64,000 nucleotides of DNA from Variovorax paradoxus (GTDB lineage: Bacteria; Pseudomonadota; Gammaproteobacteria; Burkholderiales; Burkholderiaceae_C). A program made the position numbers and the translations under genes. Below the pieces are notes generated by a model that was given only the letters and a program-made list of their open reading frames with translations, searched no databases and had not been told where the DNA came from. Below are positions 21,000-30,557 of this stretch, piece by piece. The stretch is taken from positions 3,239,001 to 3,303,000 of the forward strand of contig NZ_CP091716.1 in NCBI RefSeq assembly GCF_022009635.1, read 5' to 3'. How positions within the stretch are numbered: the first letter of the stretch is position 1; each line of letters opens with the position of its first letter.

Positions 21000-21875
21000 A
21001 TGCAAATCCTTACCCAACTCATCTTCAGCGGCATTGCGCTGGGCATGATCTACGCCGTCATCGCGTTCGGCTATCAGCTCACCTTCGCCACTTCGGACAC
21101 GCTGAACTTCGGCCAGGGCAACGCCCTCATGCTGGGCGCCATGGTCGGCCTCACGCTGGTGAACATGGGGCTGAACTACTGGCTGATGATTCCGCTGGTG
21201 TGCCTGTTCGGCGCCTTCCAGGGGGCGGTGGTGGAGCGCATCGCGGTGCGCCCGGCCATCAAGATCAAGTCGGAGTTCGGCTGGATCATGTCGACCATTG
21301 CGCTGGGCATCATCTTCACCAACGTGGCAGAGAACGTGTGGGGGCGCGACGACCTGAAGTTCCCGTCGCCGCTGCCGGAATCGCCGCTGCATTTCCTGGG
21401 CGCCAACGTGCTGCCGATGGAAATCCTGGTGGTGATCGGCGCGCTGCTCATGATGCTGGCGGTGGAGCTGTTCAACCGCCGCTCGATCTACGGCAAGGCC
21501 GTGGTCGCGACCTTCAACGACCGCGACGCCGCCAAGCTCATGGGCATCAACACCGGGCTGGTCATCACCTTCTCGTATGCGCTGTCATCCATGACGGCGG
21601 CCTTTGCCGGCGTGCTGATCGCGCCGCTCACGCTGACCGGCGCCTCGATGGGCGCGGTGCTCGGCCTGAAGGCCTTCGCGGTCGCCATCATCGGCGGGCT
21701 CACCAGCGGCATGGGCATCGTGGTGGGCGGGATCATCCTGGGCATTGCCGAGACCACCACCGGCTTCTACCTGAGCACCGGCTACAAGGACGTGCCCGGG
21801 TTGGTTCTGCTGCTGATCGTGCTGGCCGTCCGGCCCTCGGGCCTGTTCGGCAAGGCCGCCATCAAGAAGGTCTGA
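21000..21875 (+). CDS. Branched-chain amino acid-type ABC permease (LivH family)
   Basis: 291-residue integral membrane permease with about eight hydrophobic segments. LivH features include the N-terminal QLIFSGIALGMIYAVIAFGY, GQGNALMLGAMVGL and the EAA-like region GINTGLVITFSYALSSMTAA. The ATG at 21000 matches the family N-terminus; an upstream ATG at 20973 lies inside the terminator region and is rejected. It is followed closely by the LivM-LivG fusion. It pairs with the LivM domain to form the channel. Confidence 0.92.
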   Translation: MQILTQLIFSGIALGMIYAVIAFGYQLTFATSDTLNFGQGNALMLGAMVGLTLVNMGLNYWLMIPLVCLFGAFQGAVVERIAVRPAIKIKSEFGWIMSTIALGIIFTNVAENVWGRDDLKFPSPLPESPLHFLGANVLPMEILVVIGALLMMLAVELFNRRSIYGKAVVATFNDRDAAKLMGINTGLVITFSYALSSMTAAFAGVLIAPLTLTGASMGAVLGLKAFAVAIIGGLTSGMGIVVGGIILGIAETTTGFYLSTGYKDVPGLVLLLIVLAVRPSGLFGKAAIKKV

Positions 21876-21879
21876 TCGC

Positions 21880-23826
21880 GTGGCCAAGAATCCCGAAAAA
21901 ATGAAAACCAGCCATCTGCTTCTGGCGATAGCGGGCGTGGCGGCGCTGCTGCTGTTCCCGATCGGCATCGACAACCCGTACTACATCCACCTGCTCGAGA
22001 CCATCATGATCTACGCGATCCTGCTGTTCGGGCTGGACATCGTGGTGGGCTACACCGGCCAGGTTTCGCTGGGCCATGCGGGCCTGTTCGGCCTGGGCGC
22101 CTACGCGGCCGGCGTGCTGGTGTTCAAGCTGTCGGCGCCGTTCTGGATCACAGTGCCTTTCGCCATCGTGTTCACGGCCGGCTTCGGCGCGCTGCTGGCT
22201 TTGCCGGCGCTGCGCGTGTCGGGGCCTTACCTGGCCATGGTGACGCTGGCCTTCGGCACCATCATCCAGATCCTCATCAACGAGATGAGCTTCCTGACCG
22301 ACGGGCCGATGGGCATCAAGCTGGAGAAGCCCTCGCTCTTCGGCCACAAGCTCGACGACCGCGAGTACTACTGGGTGGTGGCGGTGCTGATGGTGCTGGC
22401 GCTGGTGGTGGTGCACCGCATCCTGCGTTCGCACCTGGGCCGTGCTTTCGAGGCGCTGCGCGGCAGCCCGGTGGCCTCCGACTGCATGGGCGTGTCGGTG
22501 TACCGCTACAAGGTCTACGCCTTCGTCATCAGCGCAGGCTTCGCGGGGCTCGCGGGCAGCCTCTATGCCTACTCCGAGCAATACATCTCGCCCAACTCCT
22601 ACAACTTCGAGCTCACGGTGCTGTTCCTGCTGGCGGTGATCATGGGCGGGCGCAAGAGCCGCATCGGCTCCATGCTCGGCGCCACCATCATCGTGCTGCT
22701 GCCCAAGCTGCTAGACGACGTGGTGCTGTTCCGCTATGTGTCGGTGGGGCTGGCCGTGGCGGTGCTGGTGGCCGCGGTGGTCGCCATCAGGCGGCAGCGC
22801 GCCACGCCGGGGCAGATGGCCATTCCGGTGGTCGGCAGCATCGCGCTGGCGGGCCTGGCCTTCTGGCTCGACGCGATGACCGACTGGCGGCTGTCGATCT
22901 TCGGCGTGATCATGCTGTTCGTCATCTACTACCTGCAGGACGGCATCGTCGGCTTCGTGCGCAAGGCGCTGAACATGCGCCGGCCGGTGGCGTCGGTGGA
23001 TGCGTCGGACGTCGACGCGGCACCGGCCGACGCGGTGTCCACCGCGGCCTATGCAGGCGGCACCGAAGACGTGCTCGAGGCCTCCGGCGTGCTGATGCAG
23101 TTCGGCGGCCTGAAGGCGCTCAACAACGTCGACCTGCGCATCAAGCGCGGCACCATCCACGGCCTGATCGGGCCCAACGGTTCCGGCAAGAGCACCATGA
23201 TGAACGTGCTGACCGGCATCTACGTGCCGACGGCGGGCGCCATCTCCTTCGGGGGGCGTTCGCTGGTGGGGCGCACCTCGGCCGACATCGCGCTGTCGGG
23301 CATTGCGCGCACCTTCCAGAACGTGCAGCTGTTCGGCGAGATGACCGCGCTGCAGAACGTGCAGGTCGGGCTGCACCACAGCTTCGCGAGCAACCTGCTC
23401 GACGTGGCGGCCGGCACGCCGCGCTACCGGCGCGAGAGCGCCGCGGCGGTGCAGCGCGGGCTGGGCTTGCTGAAGTTCGTCGGCCTGGAATCGTTTGCCA
23501 CCGAGGAGGCGCGCAACCTGCCTTACGGCAAGCAGCGCCTGCTGGAGATCGCGCGGGCGCTGGCGCTCGATCCGCAACTGCTGCTGCTCGACGAACCGGC
23601 CGCCGGGCTCACCGCGCCCGACATCAAGGAGCTGCTCGGCATCATCCGCAAGATCCGCGAGCACGGCGTGACCGTGATCCTGATCGAGCACCACATGGAC
23701 GTGGTGATGAGCATGTGCGACACCGTCTCGGTGCTCGACTTCGGCCAGAAGATCGCCGAGGGCGAACCGGCCAGGGTGCAGGCCGACGAGAAGGTGATCG
23801 AGGCCTATCTGGGCGGCGGCGCATGA
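21880..23826 (+). CDS. LivM permease-LivG ATPase fusion protein
   Basis: 648-residue fusion. Residues about 1-345 are a LivM permease (GYTGQVSLGHAGLFGLGAYA, LRVSGPYLAMVTLAFGTI) with an extra hydrophobic stretch. After a linker around 350-390, residues about 395-648 are a LivG ATPase with Walker A GPNGSGKSTMMN, the LivG-type signature LPYGKQRLLEIARAL and Walker B LLLLDEPAAGL. This fusion is common in Burkholderiales. The start is GTG at 21880 (AGAAGG upstream); an internal ATG at 21901 is an alternative. It cooperates with LivH and LivF in import. Confidence 0.92.
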   Translation: MAKNPEKMKTSHLLLAIAGVAALLLFPIGIDNPYYIHLLETIMIYAILLFGLDIVVGYTGQVSLGHAGLFGLGAYAAGVLVFKLSAPFWITVPFAIVFTAGFGALLALPALRVSGPYLAMVTLAFGTIIQILINEMSFLTDGPMGIKLEKPSLFGHKLDDREYYWVVAVLMVLALVVVHRILRSHLGRAFEALRGSPVASDCMGVSVYRYKVYAFVISAGFAGLAGSLYAYSEQYISPNSYNFELTVLFLLAVIMGGRKSRIGSMLGATIIVLLPKLLDDVVLFRYVSVGLAVAVLVAAVVAIRRQRATPGQMAIPVVGSIALAGLAFWLDAMTDWRLSIFGVIMLFVIYYLQDGIVGFVRKALNMRRPVASVDASDVDAAPADAVSTAAYAGGTEDVLEASGVLMQFGGLKALNNVDLRIKRGTIHGLIGPNGSGKSTMMNVLTGIYVPTAGAISFGGRSLVGRTSADIALSGIARTFQNVQLFGEMTALQNVQVGLHHSFASNLLDVAAGTPRYRRESAAAVQRGLGLLKFVGLESFATEEARNLPYGKQRLLEIARALALDPQLLLLDEPAAGLTAPDIKELLGIIRKIREHGVTVILIEHHMDVVMSMCDTVSVLDFGQKIAEGEPARVQADEKVIEAYLGGGA

Positions 23827-23860
23827 CGGGCGCCGGCCACGCAAGACCAGGAACCCCAAC

Positions 23861-24583
<723 letters not shown>

Positions 24584-24660
24584 GCACGGGCCGCTAGACT
24601 CCTGCGCGTGAAACCTGAAGGAACCCGGACCCTCGAGCCAGTCATCCCGCAAAGGCGCCC

Positions 24661-25545
24661 ATGGACCGCATGACCAGCCTGCGCGTGTTCCGCGAAGTCG
24701 TCGAGGCGGGCAGCTTCGTGGCCGCCGCCGAGCGTCTGGGCATGTCGCCGCCCATGGCCAGCAAGCATGTGGCGCAGCTTGAAAAATCGCTCGGCGCGCG
24801 GCTGCTGCACCGCTCCAGCCGCCATCTGAGCCTGACCGAGGCGGGCACCGCCTGGTACGAGCAGAGCCGTCGCGCCCTCGACCTGCTGGACGCGGCCGAG
24901 GTCGCCATCGGCCAGACCCACGACACGCCGCGCGGCCAGCTCAAGGTGAGCGCGCCCGTGTGGTGCGCCACGCCGCGCTTTGCGCGCATGCTGGCCGACT
25001 ACCGTGCGCAGTACCCCGAAGTGCTGGTCGACATGCACCTGGAAAACCGCAAGGTCGATCTCGCGGCCGACGGCTACGACCTGGCCTTGCGCGCCACGCA
25101 GGAGCCGTCGCCGGCGCTCATCGCGCGGCCGCTGTGCAGCGTGCCTTTTCATCTGGTGGGCACGCCGGCCTATGTCGAGCGCATGGGCGGGCTGCCCGCG
25201 CTGCCGGCCGACCTGGCGAAGCTGGGCGCCATCGTGCCGAGCTACGTGAACCTGGAGAACCTCGCGCTCAAGGGGCCGGGCGGGCGGATGTTTCCGCTGC
25301 GGCTGGCGCCGGCCATGCGCTCCGACGACACCACGCTCACGCTGCACGCGGTGCGCGCGGACATGGGCATCGCCTACATGCCCTCCTGGCTGGTAGAGGA
25401 AGACATCGAGGTCGGGCGGCTGCTGCGGCTGCTGCCGGAGTTCCATTCGGGGCCGGTCACGCTGTTCGCGGTGTACACGAGCCGGCAGTACATGTCGTCG
25501 AAGCTGCGGACCTTCATCGACTTCCTGAGCGAGCGGCTGGGGTAG
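24661..25545 (+). CDS. LysR family transcriptional regulator
   Basis: 294-residue LTTR with a winged HTH in residues 1-60 (GSFVAAAERLGMSPPMASKH, then LEKSLGARLLHRSSR) and a two-lobed effector domain. It resembles the CrgA/DsdC-like subgroup. It is co-directional with the downstream LigB-type dioxygenase gene 120 bases away, and three dyad elements lie in that gap, so control of the dioxygenase is plausible. Effector unknown. Confidence 0.88.
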   Translation: MDRMTSLRVFREVVEAGSFVAAAERLGMSPPMASKHVAQLEKSLGARLLHRSSRHLSLTEAGTAWYEQSRRALDLLDAAEVAIGQTHDTPRGQLKVSAPVWCATPRFARMLADYRAQYPEVLVDMHLENRKVDLAADGYDLALRATQEPSPALIARPLCSVPFHLVGTPAYVERMGGLPALPADLAKLGAIVPSYVNLENLALKGPGGRMFPLRLAPAMRSDDTTLTLHAVRADMGIAYMPSWLVEEDIEVGRLLRLLPEFHSGPVTLFAVYTSRQYMSSKLRTFIDFLSERLG

Positions 25546-25571
25546 GGCGGCGGAAAATCAACCCCTTCGAT

Positions 25572-25629
25572 GTTTCCTGTGGGGAACTGATCCCATGCAT
25601 GGGCGCCTGTCGATTTCCTCGCAGGAAAT
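25572..25629. promoter_or_regulatory. Cluster of three dyad elements upstream of the dioxygenase gene
   Basis: GTTTCC/GGGAAC flank TGT at 25572-25587, CCCATGCATGGG at 25592-25603 is a perfect 12-bp palindrome, and ATTTCCT-CGC-AGGAAAT at 25613-25629 is a perfect 7-bp inverted repeat. The outer two share TTTCC/GGAAA half-sites with centres about 42 bases (four turns) apart. Likely regulator sites, possibly for the neighbouring LysR protein. Confidence 0.5.
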
Positions 25630-25666
25630 GTCTACAGTCGATGCAAAGCCTTCAAGGAGCATCGAC

Positions 25667-26491
25667 TTGACCCACGACGACACCCGCACTTCACGTCTGC
25701 CCACGTACTTCATTTCCCACGGTGGCGGCCCCTGGCCCTGGATGAAGAAGGAAATGGGCCCCACCTACGACAAGCTCGCCGCCTCGCTGGCCGACATGCC
25801 GCGCCAGATCGGCCGCAAGCCCGCCGCCATCCTCATGGTGTCGGCGCACTGGGAGGCGCCTGCATTCACCGTGCAGGGCAACCCCAAGCCGCCGATGATC
25901 TACGACTACGGCGGCTTCCCCGCCCACACCTACGAAGTGCACTACGACTCGCCCGGCTCGCCCGAACTCGCGCGGCGCGTGCAGTCGCTGATTGCCGAAG
26001 CCGGCCTGCCGGTGCAGATCGACCCGGAACGCGGCTACGACCACGGCATGTTCTCGCCGATGGCGGCCATCTATCCGCAGGCCGACGTGCCGGTGGTGCA
26101 ACTGTCGCTGCGGCGCGGGCTCGACCCGGCCGAGCACCTGGCGCTGGGCCGCGCGATTGCGCCGCTGCGCGACGAGAACGTGCTGATCGTCGGCAGCGGC
26201 CTGAGTTATCACAACCTGCGCAACTTCGGCCCGCAGGCGCACGGCGTGTCGAAGGCCTTCGACGACTGGCTCGATGAAGCGGTGGTGAAAAGCGGCGCCA
26301 CCGAACGCAGCGCGCAGTTGCTCGACTGGGCGTCAGCGCCCGCGGCGCGCATGGCGCATCCGCGTGAAGAGCATCTGATTCCGCTGATGGTGGCGGTCGG
26401 TGCGGCGGAGGCCGAAGTAGGTGAGCGCGTCTATCACGAAGACGCGTTCATGGGCGGGCTCGTGGTGTCGAGCTTTCGCTTCGGCGCCTGA
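25667..26491 (+). CDS. LigB/DODA-type extradiol ring-cleavage dioxygenase family protein
   Basis: 274-residue class III extradiol dioxygenase family member (4,5-DOPA dioxygenase-like). Candidate metal-binding histidines lie in YFISHGGGPWPW, VSAHWEAPAF, GYDHGMFSPM and GSGLSYHNLR. The start is taken as TTG at 25667 because AAGGAG lies seven bases upstream; an ATG at 25628 overlaps the right-hand dyad and has poor spacing. In plants and bacteria such proteins cleave catechols such as DOPA. The bacterial substrate here is unknown. It is convergent with the glycosyltransferase gene. Confidence 0.85.
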   Translation: MTHDDTRTSRLPTYFISHGGGPWPWMKKEMGPTYDKLAASLADMPRQIGRKPAAILMVSAHWEAPAFTVQGNPKPPMIYDYGGFPAHTYEVHYDSPGSPELARRVQSLIAEAGLPVQIDPERGYDHGMFSPMAAIYPQADVPVVQLSLRRGLDPAEHLALGRAIAPLRDENVLIVGSGLSYHNLRNFGPQAHGVSKAFDDWLDEAVVKSGATERSAQLLDWASAPAARMAHPREEHLIPLMVAVGAAEAEVGERVYHEDAFMGGLVVSSFRFGA

Positions 26492-26494
26492 AGC

Positions 26495-27964
26495 TCAACT
26501 GCGGCGCACGCCGTCGGCATCCACCAGCCCGACGCGCGTCTGCCGCCCCCAGGTCCCGCGCCCTGTGAGGAACGTCCACCATCCCCAGGCCGCACCCGTG
26601 TGCCGCAGGATCTGGAAGGTGAAGGGCTCGACCAGCGCGGCCAGGAAGGCCTGGGCCATGTTGGCCTCGCTCTGCTGACCAATCCAGCGCCGATACAGGA
26701 ACACCGACCACAGGTGGAAGAGCAGGTCGAGCACGATCTTCGCGCCGATCACGCCGGCCACCGGCGCCAGCACGCCGAAGTTGCCGCGCACCAGGTACAT
26801 CAGCAGCAGGCCGAAGGCGGCCAGGCCGTAGAGCGGTTGCAGGGTGTCGATGGCCTTCACCGGCAGCATCGCGATGCCGAGCCAGCCGTAGCGCCGGTCG
26901 CCGACCATGGCGCGATACCAATACTGCGTCTGCAGGAAACCGCCGAACCAGCGGCGGCGCTGGCGCAGGAAGGCGCCGGTGCTGCTGGGCGCGTCGGTGT
27001 GGGCTTGTGCGTCGCCGAGCACGCGCACGGTCCAGGGCAGGCCGTGCGCCTGGGCGTGGCGGTGCAGGCGGTGGATGAGTTCGTAGTCTTCGACCAGGCA
27101 GTCGGTGTCGAAGCCGCCCACGGCGCGCACCGCATCGGTGCGAAAGCCGGCGAAGGCGCCCGAAATCAGCAGCAGCCCGTTGACGCGCATCCACGCATAG
27201 CGCGACAGGAAGTTGCGGATGTATTCGTATGTCTGGAACCACTGGAAGCAGCGCCCCGCCAGCGTGCGGCTGCACACCGGCGTGATGACGCCGGTGGCAG
27301 CCACGAGGTTCGGTTCGTCGGAGAAAGCCCGGCGCACTGCGGCGATGGCCTTGCTGTCGAGCAGCGTGTCGCCGTCCACCGTGAGCACGGTGTCGGTGTC
27401 GATGCACAGGATGGCCGCGTTCAGCGCCACCGCCTTGCCGCCGTGCGGCAGCCGCAGCCAGTAGAGCGCGGGGTGCGTGGCGCTGGCGGCGCTCAGTTCG
27501 CCCAATGCCGGTGCGACCAGGCCGTAGCGGGTGGTGAGCAGTTCGGCGGTGCCGTCGCTCGAGCCGTCGTCGGCGATCACGATGCGGTCGGGCACGTCGG
27601 TCTGGCCGAGCAGGGCGGCCAGCGTGACGGGTAGAACGGCGCACTCGTTGTGCGAGGCGACGATCACGCCCAGCGTGGTGCGGCGGTGCGTACCGGTCGA
27701 CTGGGAGGGGGGGCGGGGCCGCAGGATCGGCAGCGTCATCCACCCGACGAACAGCAGCAGCACCGTGTCGTAGAGCACATAGGCCACGCCCACCGACCAG
27801 GCGCCGACGTTGCCGACGCGAAAAGCCATGGCGAAAAGCAGGCCCCACAGCACGAGCACGCCGCCATGGATCAGCCAGCTTCGCAGCGGGGTGGCGGGGG
27901 GAGACAGGCGCGGCGAGGCGGCCACGAACGCGGATTGGAGGGAATTGTTCAAGGGAGATGCCAA
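26495..27964 (-). CDS. Family 2 processive-type membrane glycosyltransferase
   Basis: About 489 residues. Two N-terminal hydrophobic segments precede a GT2 domain with VIADDGSSDGTAELL, the metal-binding TVDGDTLLD, the catalytic-base region CLVEDYELIHRL and the QRRRWFGG motif; C-terminal membrane segments follow. This is the layout of PgaC/NodC/cellulose-synthase-like enzymes building a polysaccharide at the inner membrane. The start is uncertain: TTG at 27964 is used; the open frame continues to 28099 but would overlap the divergent cytochrome gene. No polysaccharide partner genes are adjacent. Confidence 0.8.
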   Translation of the reverse strand: MASPLNNSLQSAFVAASPRLSPPATPLRSWLIHGGVLVLWGLLFAMAFRVGNVGAWSVGVAYVLYDTVLLLFVGWMTLPILRPRPPSQSTGTHRRTTLGVIVASHNECAVLPVTLAALLGQTDVPDRIVIADDGSSDGTAELLTTRYGLVAPALGELSAASATHPALYWLRLPHGGKAVALNAAILCIDTDTVLTVDGDTLLDSKAIAAVRRAFSDEPNLVAATGVITPVCSRTLAGRCFQWFQTYEYIRNFLSRYAWMRVNGLLLISGAFAGFRTDAVRAVGGFDTDCLVEDYELIHRLHRHAQAHGLPWTVRVLGDAQAHTDAPSSTGAFLRQRRRWFGGFLQTQYWYRAMVGDRRYGWLGIAMLPVKAIDTLQPLYGLAAFGLLLMYLVRGNFGVLAPVAGVIGAKIVLDLLFHLWSVFLYRRWIGQQSEANMAQAFLAALVEPFTFQILRHTGAAWGWWTFLTGRGTWGRQTRVGLVDADGVRRS

Positions 27965-28089
27965 GGGATGCCAGGGCGACGAACGGTCATACGCAAGAAC
28001 TGGGGCAGCGGTTTCCAAAAAGCCCGGGTGGAACCGGGACAATCGCAAAAGCCACAGACAGACTCGGCCCACGCCTGAAAATTCCCCGC

Positions 28090-28662
28090 ATGCTCCCACA
28101 AACCCGCTACACCCGAACCGCGATGGCCTTGCACTGGCTCGTCGCGCTGCTCATGGCCATCAACATCGCGCTGATCCTGCTGGTCGACCACTACCCGGAC
28201 GACTGGGTGCGCCCGGCGGTCGACACCCACAAGTCGATCGGCATCACGGTGCTGGGGCTGGTCATCCTGCGGATCTTGTGGCGCCTGACGCACAAGCCGC
28301 CGGCCATGCCGGGCTCCTACGGCGCGCTCGAGCGCCTTGCCGCGCACGCGGCCCACGGCGTGCTTTACCTGCTGATGGTGCTGCTGCCGCTGTCGGGCTG
28401 GATGCACGACTCGGCCTGGAAGGACGCCGGCACGCATCCCATGTACCTCTTCGGCCTGTTCGAATGGCCGCGCATCGGCTGGATCATGGCCATCGAGCCC
28501 GCGGTCAAGGAAACCTGGCACACCGTGCTGGGTGGCGTGCACGCCTGGGCCGGCTACGTTCTTTACGTGATGTTCGCGCTGCATGTGCTGGGCGCACTGA
28601 AGCACCAGCTGCTGGACGGCGAGCGCGAGCTGCAGCGCATGTGGCCGGGAGCACGCGGATGA
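28090..28662 (+). CDS. Cytochrome b561 family protein
   Basis: 190-residue four-helix membrane cytochrome with conserved histidines for two b hemes: ALHWLVALL, DTHKSIGI, AAHGVLYLL and FALHVLGALKH. It moves electrons across or within the inner membrane, often from quinol to superoxide or peroxide. The ATG at 28090 starts the hydrophobic N-terminus; longer readings from 27958 overlap the divergent glycosyltransferase and lack support. Its stop overlaps the hydrolase start (ATGA at 28659). Confidence 0.9.
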   Translation: MLPQTRYTRTAMALHWLVALLMAINIALILLVDHYPDDWVRPAVDTHKSIGITVLGLVILRILWRLTHKPPAMPGSYGALERLAAHAAHGVLYLLMVLLPLSGWMHDSAWKDAGTHPMYLFGLFEWPRIGWIMAIEPAVKETWHTVLGGVHAWAGYVLYVMFALHVLGALKHQLLDGERELQRMWPGARG

Positions 28663-29522
28663 GCGGCGGCATGAACGAAGAAGAAGCGCGCGCCGCCATC
28701 GCGCGCGTCGATGCGCTCTCGACCCGCCACGACCCGGTGCACGGCGGCGTGCGCGTGCGCTGGCGCCGCTTCGGCACCGACACCACCCGGCCGCCGCTGG
28801 TGCTGCTGCACGGCGGTCACGGCAGCTGGATGCACTGGCTGCGCAACGCCGAGGCGTTGTCGGCCGGCCGCACGCTGTGGCTGCCCGACATGCCGGGCTT
28901 CAACGAATCCGACGCGCCGCCGCGCGTGGCGCCCGGGCAAGACTCCCTGCCGCCCCTGCTCGACGCGCTCGGCGGCACGCTCGACCAACTGATCGGCGCG
29001 GGCACGCCCATCGACCTGGGCGGTTTTTCCTTCGGCGGGCTCACGGCCGCGCGCTTCGCGGTGCGGCGCGGCGCCATCCGGCGGCTGGCGCTGGTGGGCA
29101 GCGGCGGCCACGGCACGCTACGGCGCATGACGGTGCAGATGATCAACTGGCGCTCCGCCTCCGACCGCGAGCAGGAGCGCGCCGCGCTGCTGCACAACCT
29201 GGCCGCGCTGATGCTGCATGACAAGGCCGCCATCGACGCGCTGGCCTTCGAGATCCACGACATCTCCTGCCACGGCACGCGTTTTCGCAGCAAGGAGGTG
29301 TCGCTGTCGGGCGGCCTGCAGCAGGCCATCGACACGCTGGGCGTGCCCACGCTGCTGCTGTGGGGCGAGTTCGACGTCACCGCCGACCCGCGCCCGCTGG
29401 TGGCGCGGCTGGTGGCCGAAGGCCCGGGGCGCGAGGGCACGGTGATCGACGGCGCCGGGCACTGGGCGCAGTACGAGCGCGCCGACGAGGTCAACGCCCG
29501 GCTGCGGGCGTTCTTCGACTGA
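28659..29522 (+). CDS. Alpha/beta hydrolase
   Basis: 287-residue alpha/beta hydrolase. It shows the oxyanion HGGHGSW after the first strand, the nucleophile elbow GGFSFGGLTAA with Ser, the acid in WGEFDVTADP and the catalytic His in DGAGHWAQYE, giving a complete triad. Members hydrolyse esters, lactones or C-C bonds such as meta-cleavage products. Its start overlaps the cytochrome b561 stop, so the two are co-translated, although no functional link is obvious. Confidence 0.9.
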   Translation: MSGGMNEEEARAAIARVDALSTRHDPVHGGVRVRWRRFGTDTTRPPLVLLHGGHGSWMHWLRNAEALSAGRTLWLPDMPGFNESDAPPRVAPGQDSLPPLLDALGGTLDQLIGAGTPIDLGGFSFGGLTAARFAVRRGAIRRLALVGSGGHGTLRRMTVQMINWRSASDREQERAALLHNLAALMLHDKAAIDALAFEIHDISCHGTRFRSKEVSLSGGLQQAIDTLGVPTLLLWGEFDVTADPRPLVARLVAEGPGREGTVIDGAGHWAQYERADEVNARLRAFFD

Positions 29523-29540
29523 GGCGGCGCTCGCGGCGCT

Positions 29541-30557
29541 TCACTGCTGCTGCTTCACCAGCCCCAGCTTGCGGATGATGTCGCCCCACTGGTCGTAGGT
29601 GGCGCGCGTCAGCTCGGCCAGTTGTTGCGGGCTCGACGACTCGGCCTCGTAGGCGCCCTGGCGGAAGAAGTCGCGCGTGGCCGGCATCGCCAGCACCTGC
29701 GCGAGCGCCGCGTTGAGCTTCTCGACCACTGGCGCCGGCATGCGCGCCGGGCCGTAGAAGCCGAGCCAGCTCGGCATGTCGACGCCGCTCACGCCTTGTT
29801 CGGTCATGGTGGGCACGTCGGGCAGCATCGGGCTGCGCTTCGGCGCTGCCACCGCCAGCATGCGTACCTTGCCCGTGGCGGTGTTCTGGATGGCGTTGGG
29901 CGCGGCGTCGAAGTAGTACTGAACGCGGCCCGCGAGAAAGTCTTTCGCTGCATCGGCGCCGCCCTTGTACGGCACGTGCACCACGTCCAGCCCGGCCTGC
30001 CGCGCGAAGGCCTCGCCGTAGATGTGCGACGAGGTGCCGGTGCCGAAGGAGGCATAGCTCATCTTGCCCGGATTGGCCTTGATGTACGCCACCAGCTCCC
30101 GCACCGTGCGCGCCGGCACGCTCGCATGCACGGTCAGCACCAGCGGGCCGCGCGCGCCGAGCGAGATGGGCGTCAGGTCCTTGAACGGGTCGTAGCGCAC
30201 CTGCGCCAGCGTCTGCGGGTTCTGCGCCACCACGGAGGAGGGCGCGTACATGAAGGTGTAGCCGTCGGGCGCGGAGCGGATCACTTCTTCCGTCGCCAGG
30301 ATGAAGCTCGCGCCCGGCCGGTTCTCCACGATCACCGGCGTCTGCAGCACCTCGGCCAGCCTCAGCGCGACGAAGCGCGCCTGCGTGTCCGACGCGCCGC
30401 CGGCCGCCAGGCCCAGCACGATGCGGATGGGGCGCCCCTTCTCCGGAAAAGGCCCGGCGGCGCTGGCGCCCAGCGGTGCCAGGGCCGCGCCGAGGGCGCC
30501 GGCCGCGAGCGTGGCATTGAAGCGGCGGCGGCCCGGCATGGTCTGCACGGCGCTCAT
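29541..30557 (-). CDS. Bug family tripartite tricarboxylate-type solute receptor
   Basis: 338-residue periplasmic receptor with an N-terminal (possibly Tat-like, RRRFNAT) signal ending GASA. Bug motifs include IRIVLGLAAGGASDTQAR, VIVENRPGAS, PDGYTFMYAP, YASFGTGTSS and VPYKGGADAAKD. It binds a carboxylate ligand. It overlaps the upstream paralogue by ATGA and is closely similar to it (SSHIYGEAF, PSWLGFYGPARMPAPVV in both), indicating tandem duplication. No TctA/TctB membrane genes are present in the window, so it must use a distant transporter or act as a sensor. Confidence 0.92.
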   Translation of the reverse strand: MSAVQTMPGRRRFNATLAAGALGAALAPLGASAAGPFPEKGRPIRIVLGLAAGGASDTQARFVALRLAEVLQTPVIVENRPGASFILATEEVIRSAPDGYTFMYAPSSVVAQNPQTLAQVRYDPFKDLTPISLGARGPLVLTVHASVPARTVRELVAYIKANPGKMSYASFGTGTSSHIYGEAFARQAGLDVVHVPYKGGADAAKDFLAGRVQYYFDAAPNAIQNTATGKVRMLAVAAPKRSPMLPDVPTMTEQGVSGVDMPSWLGFYGPARMPAPVVEKLNAALAQVLAMPATRDFFRQGAYEAESSSPQQLAELTRATYDQWGDIIRKLGLVKQQQ

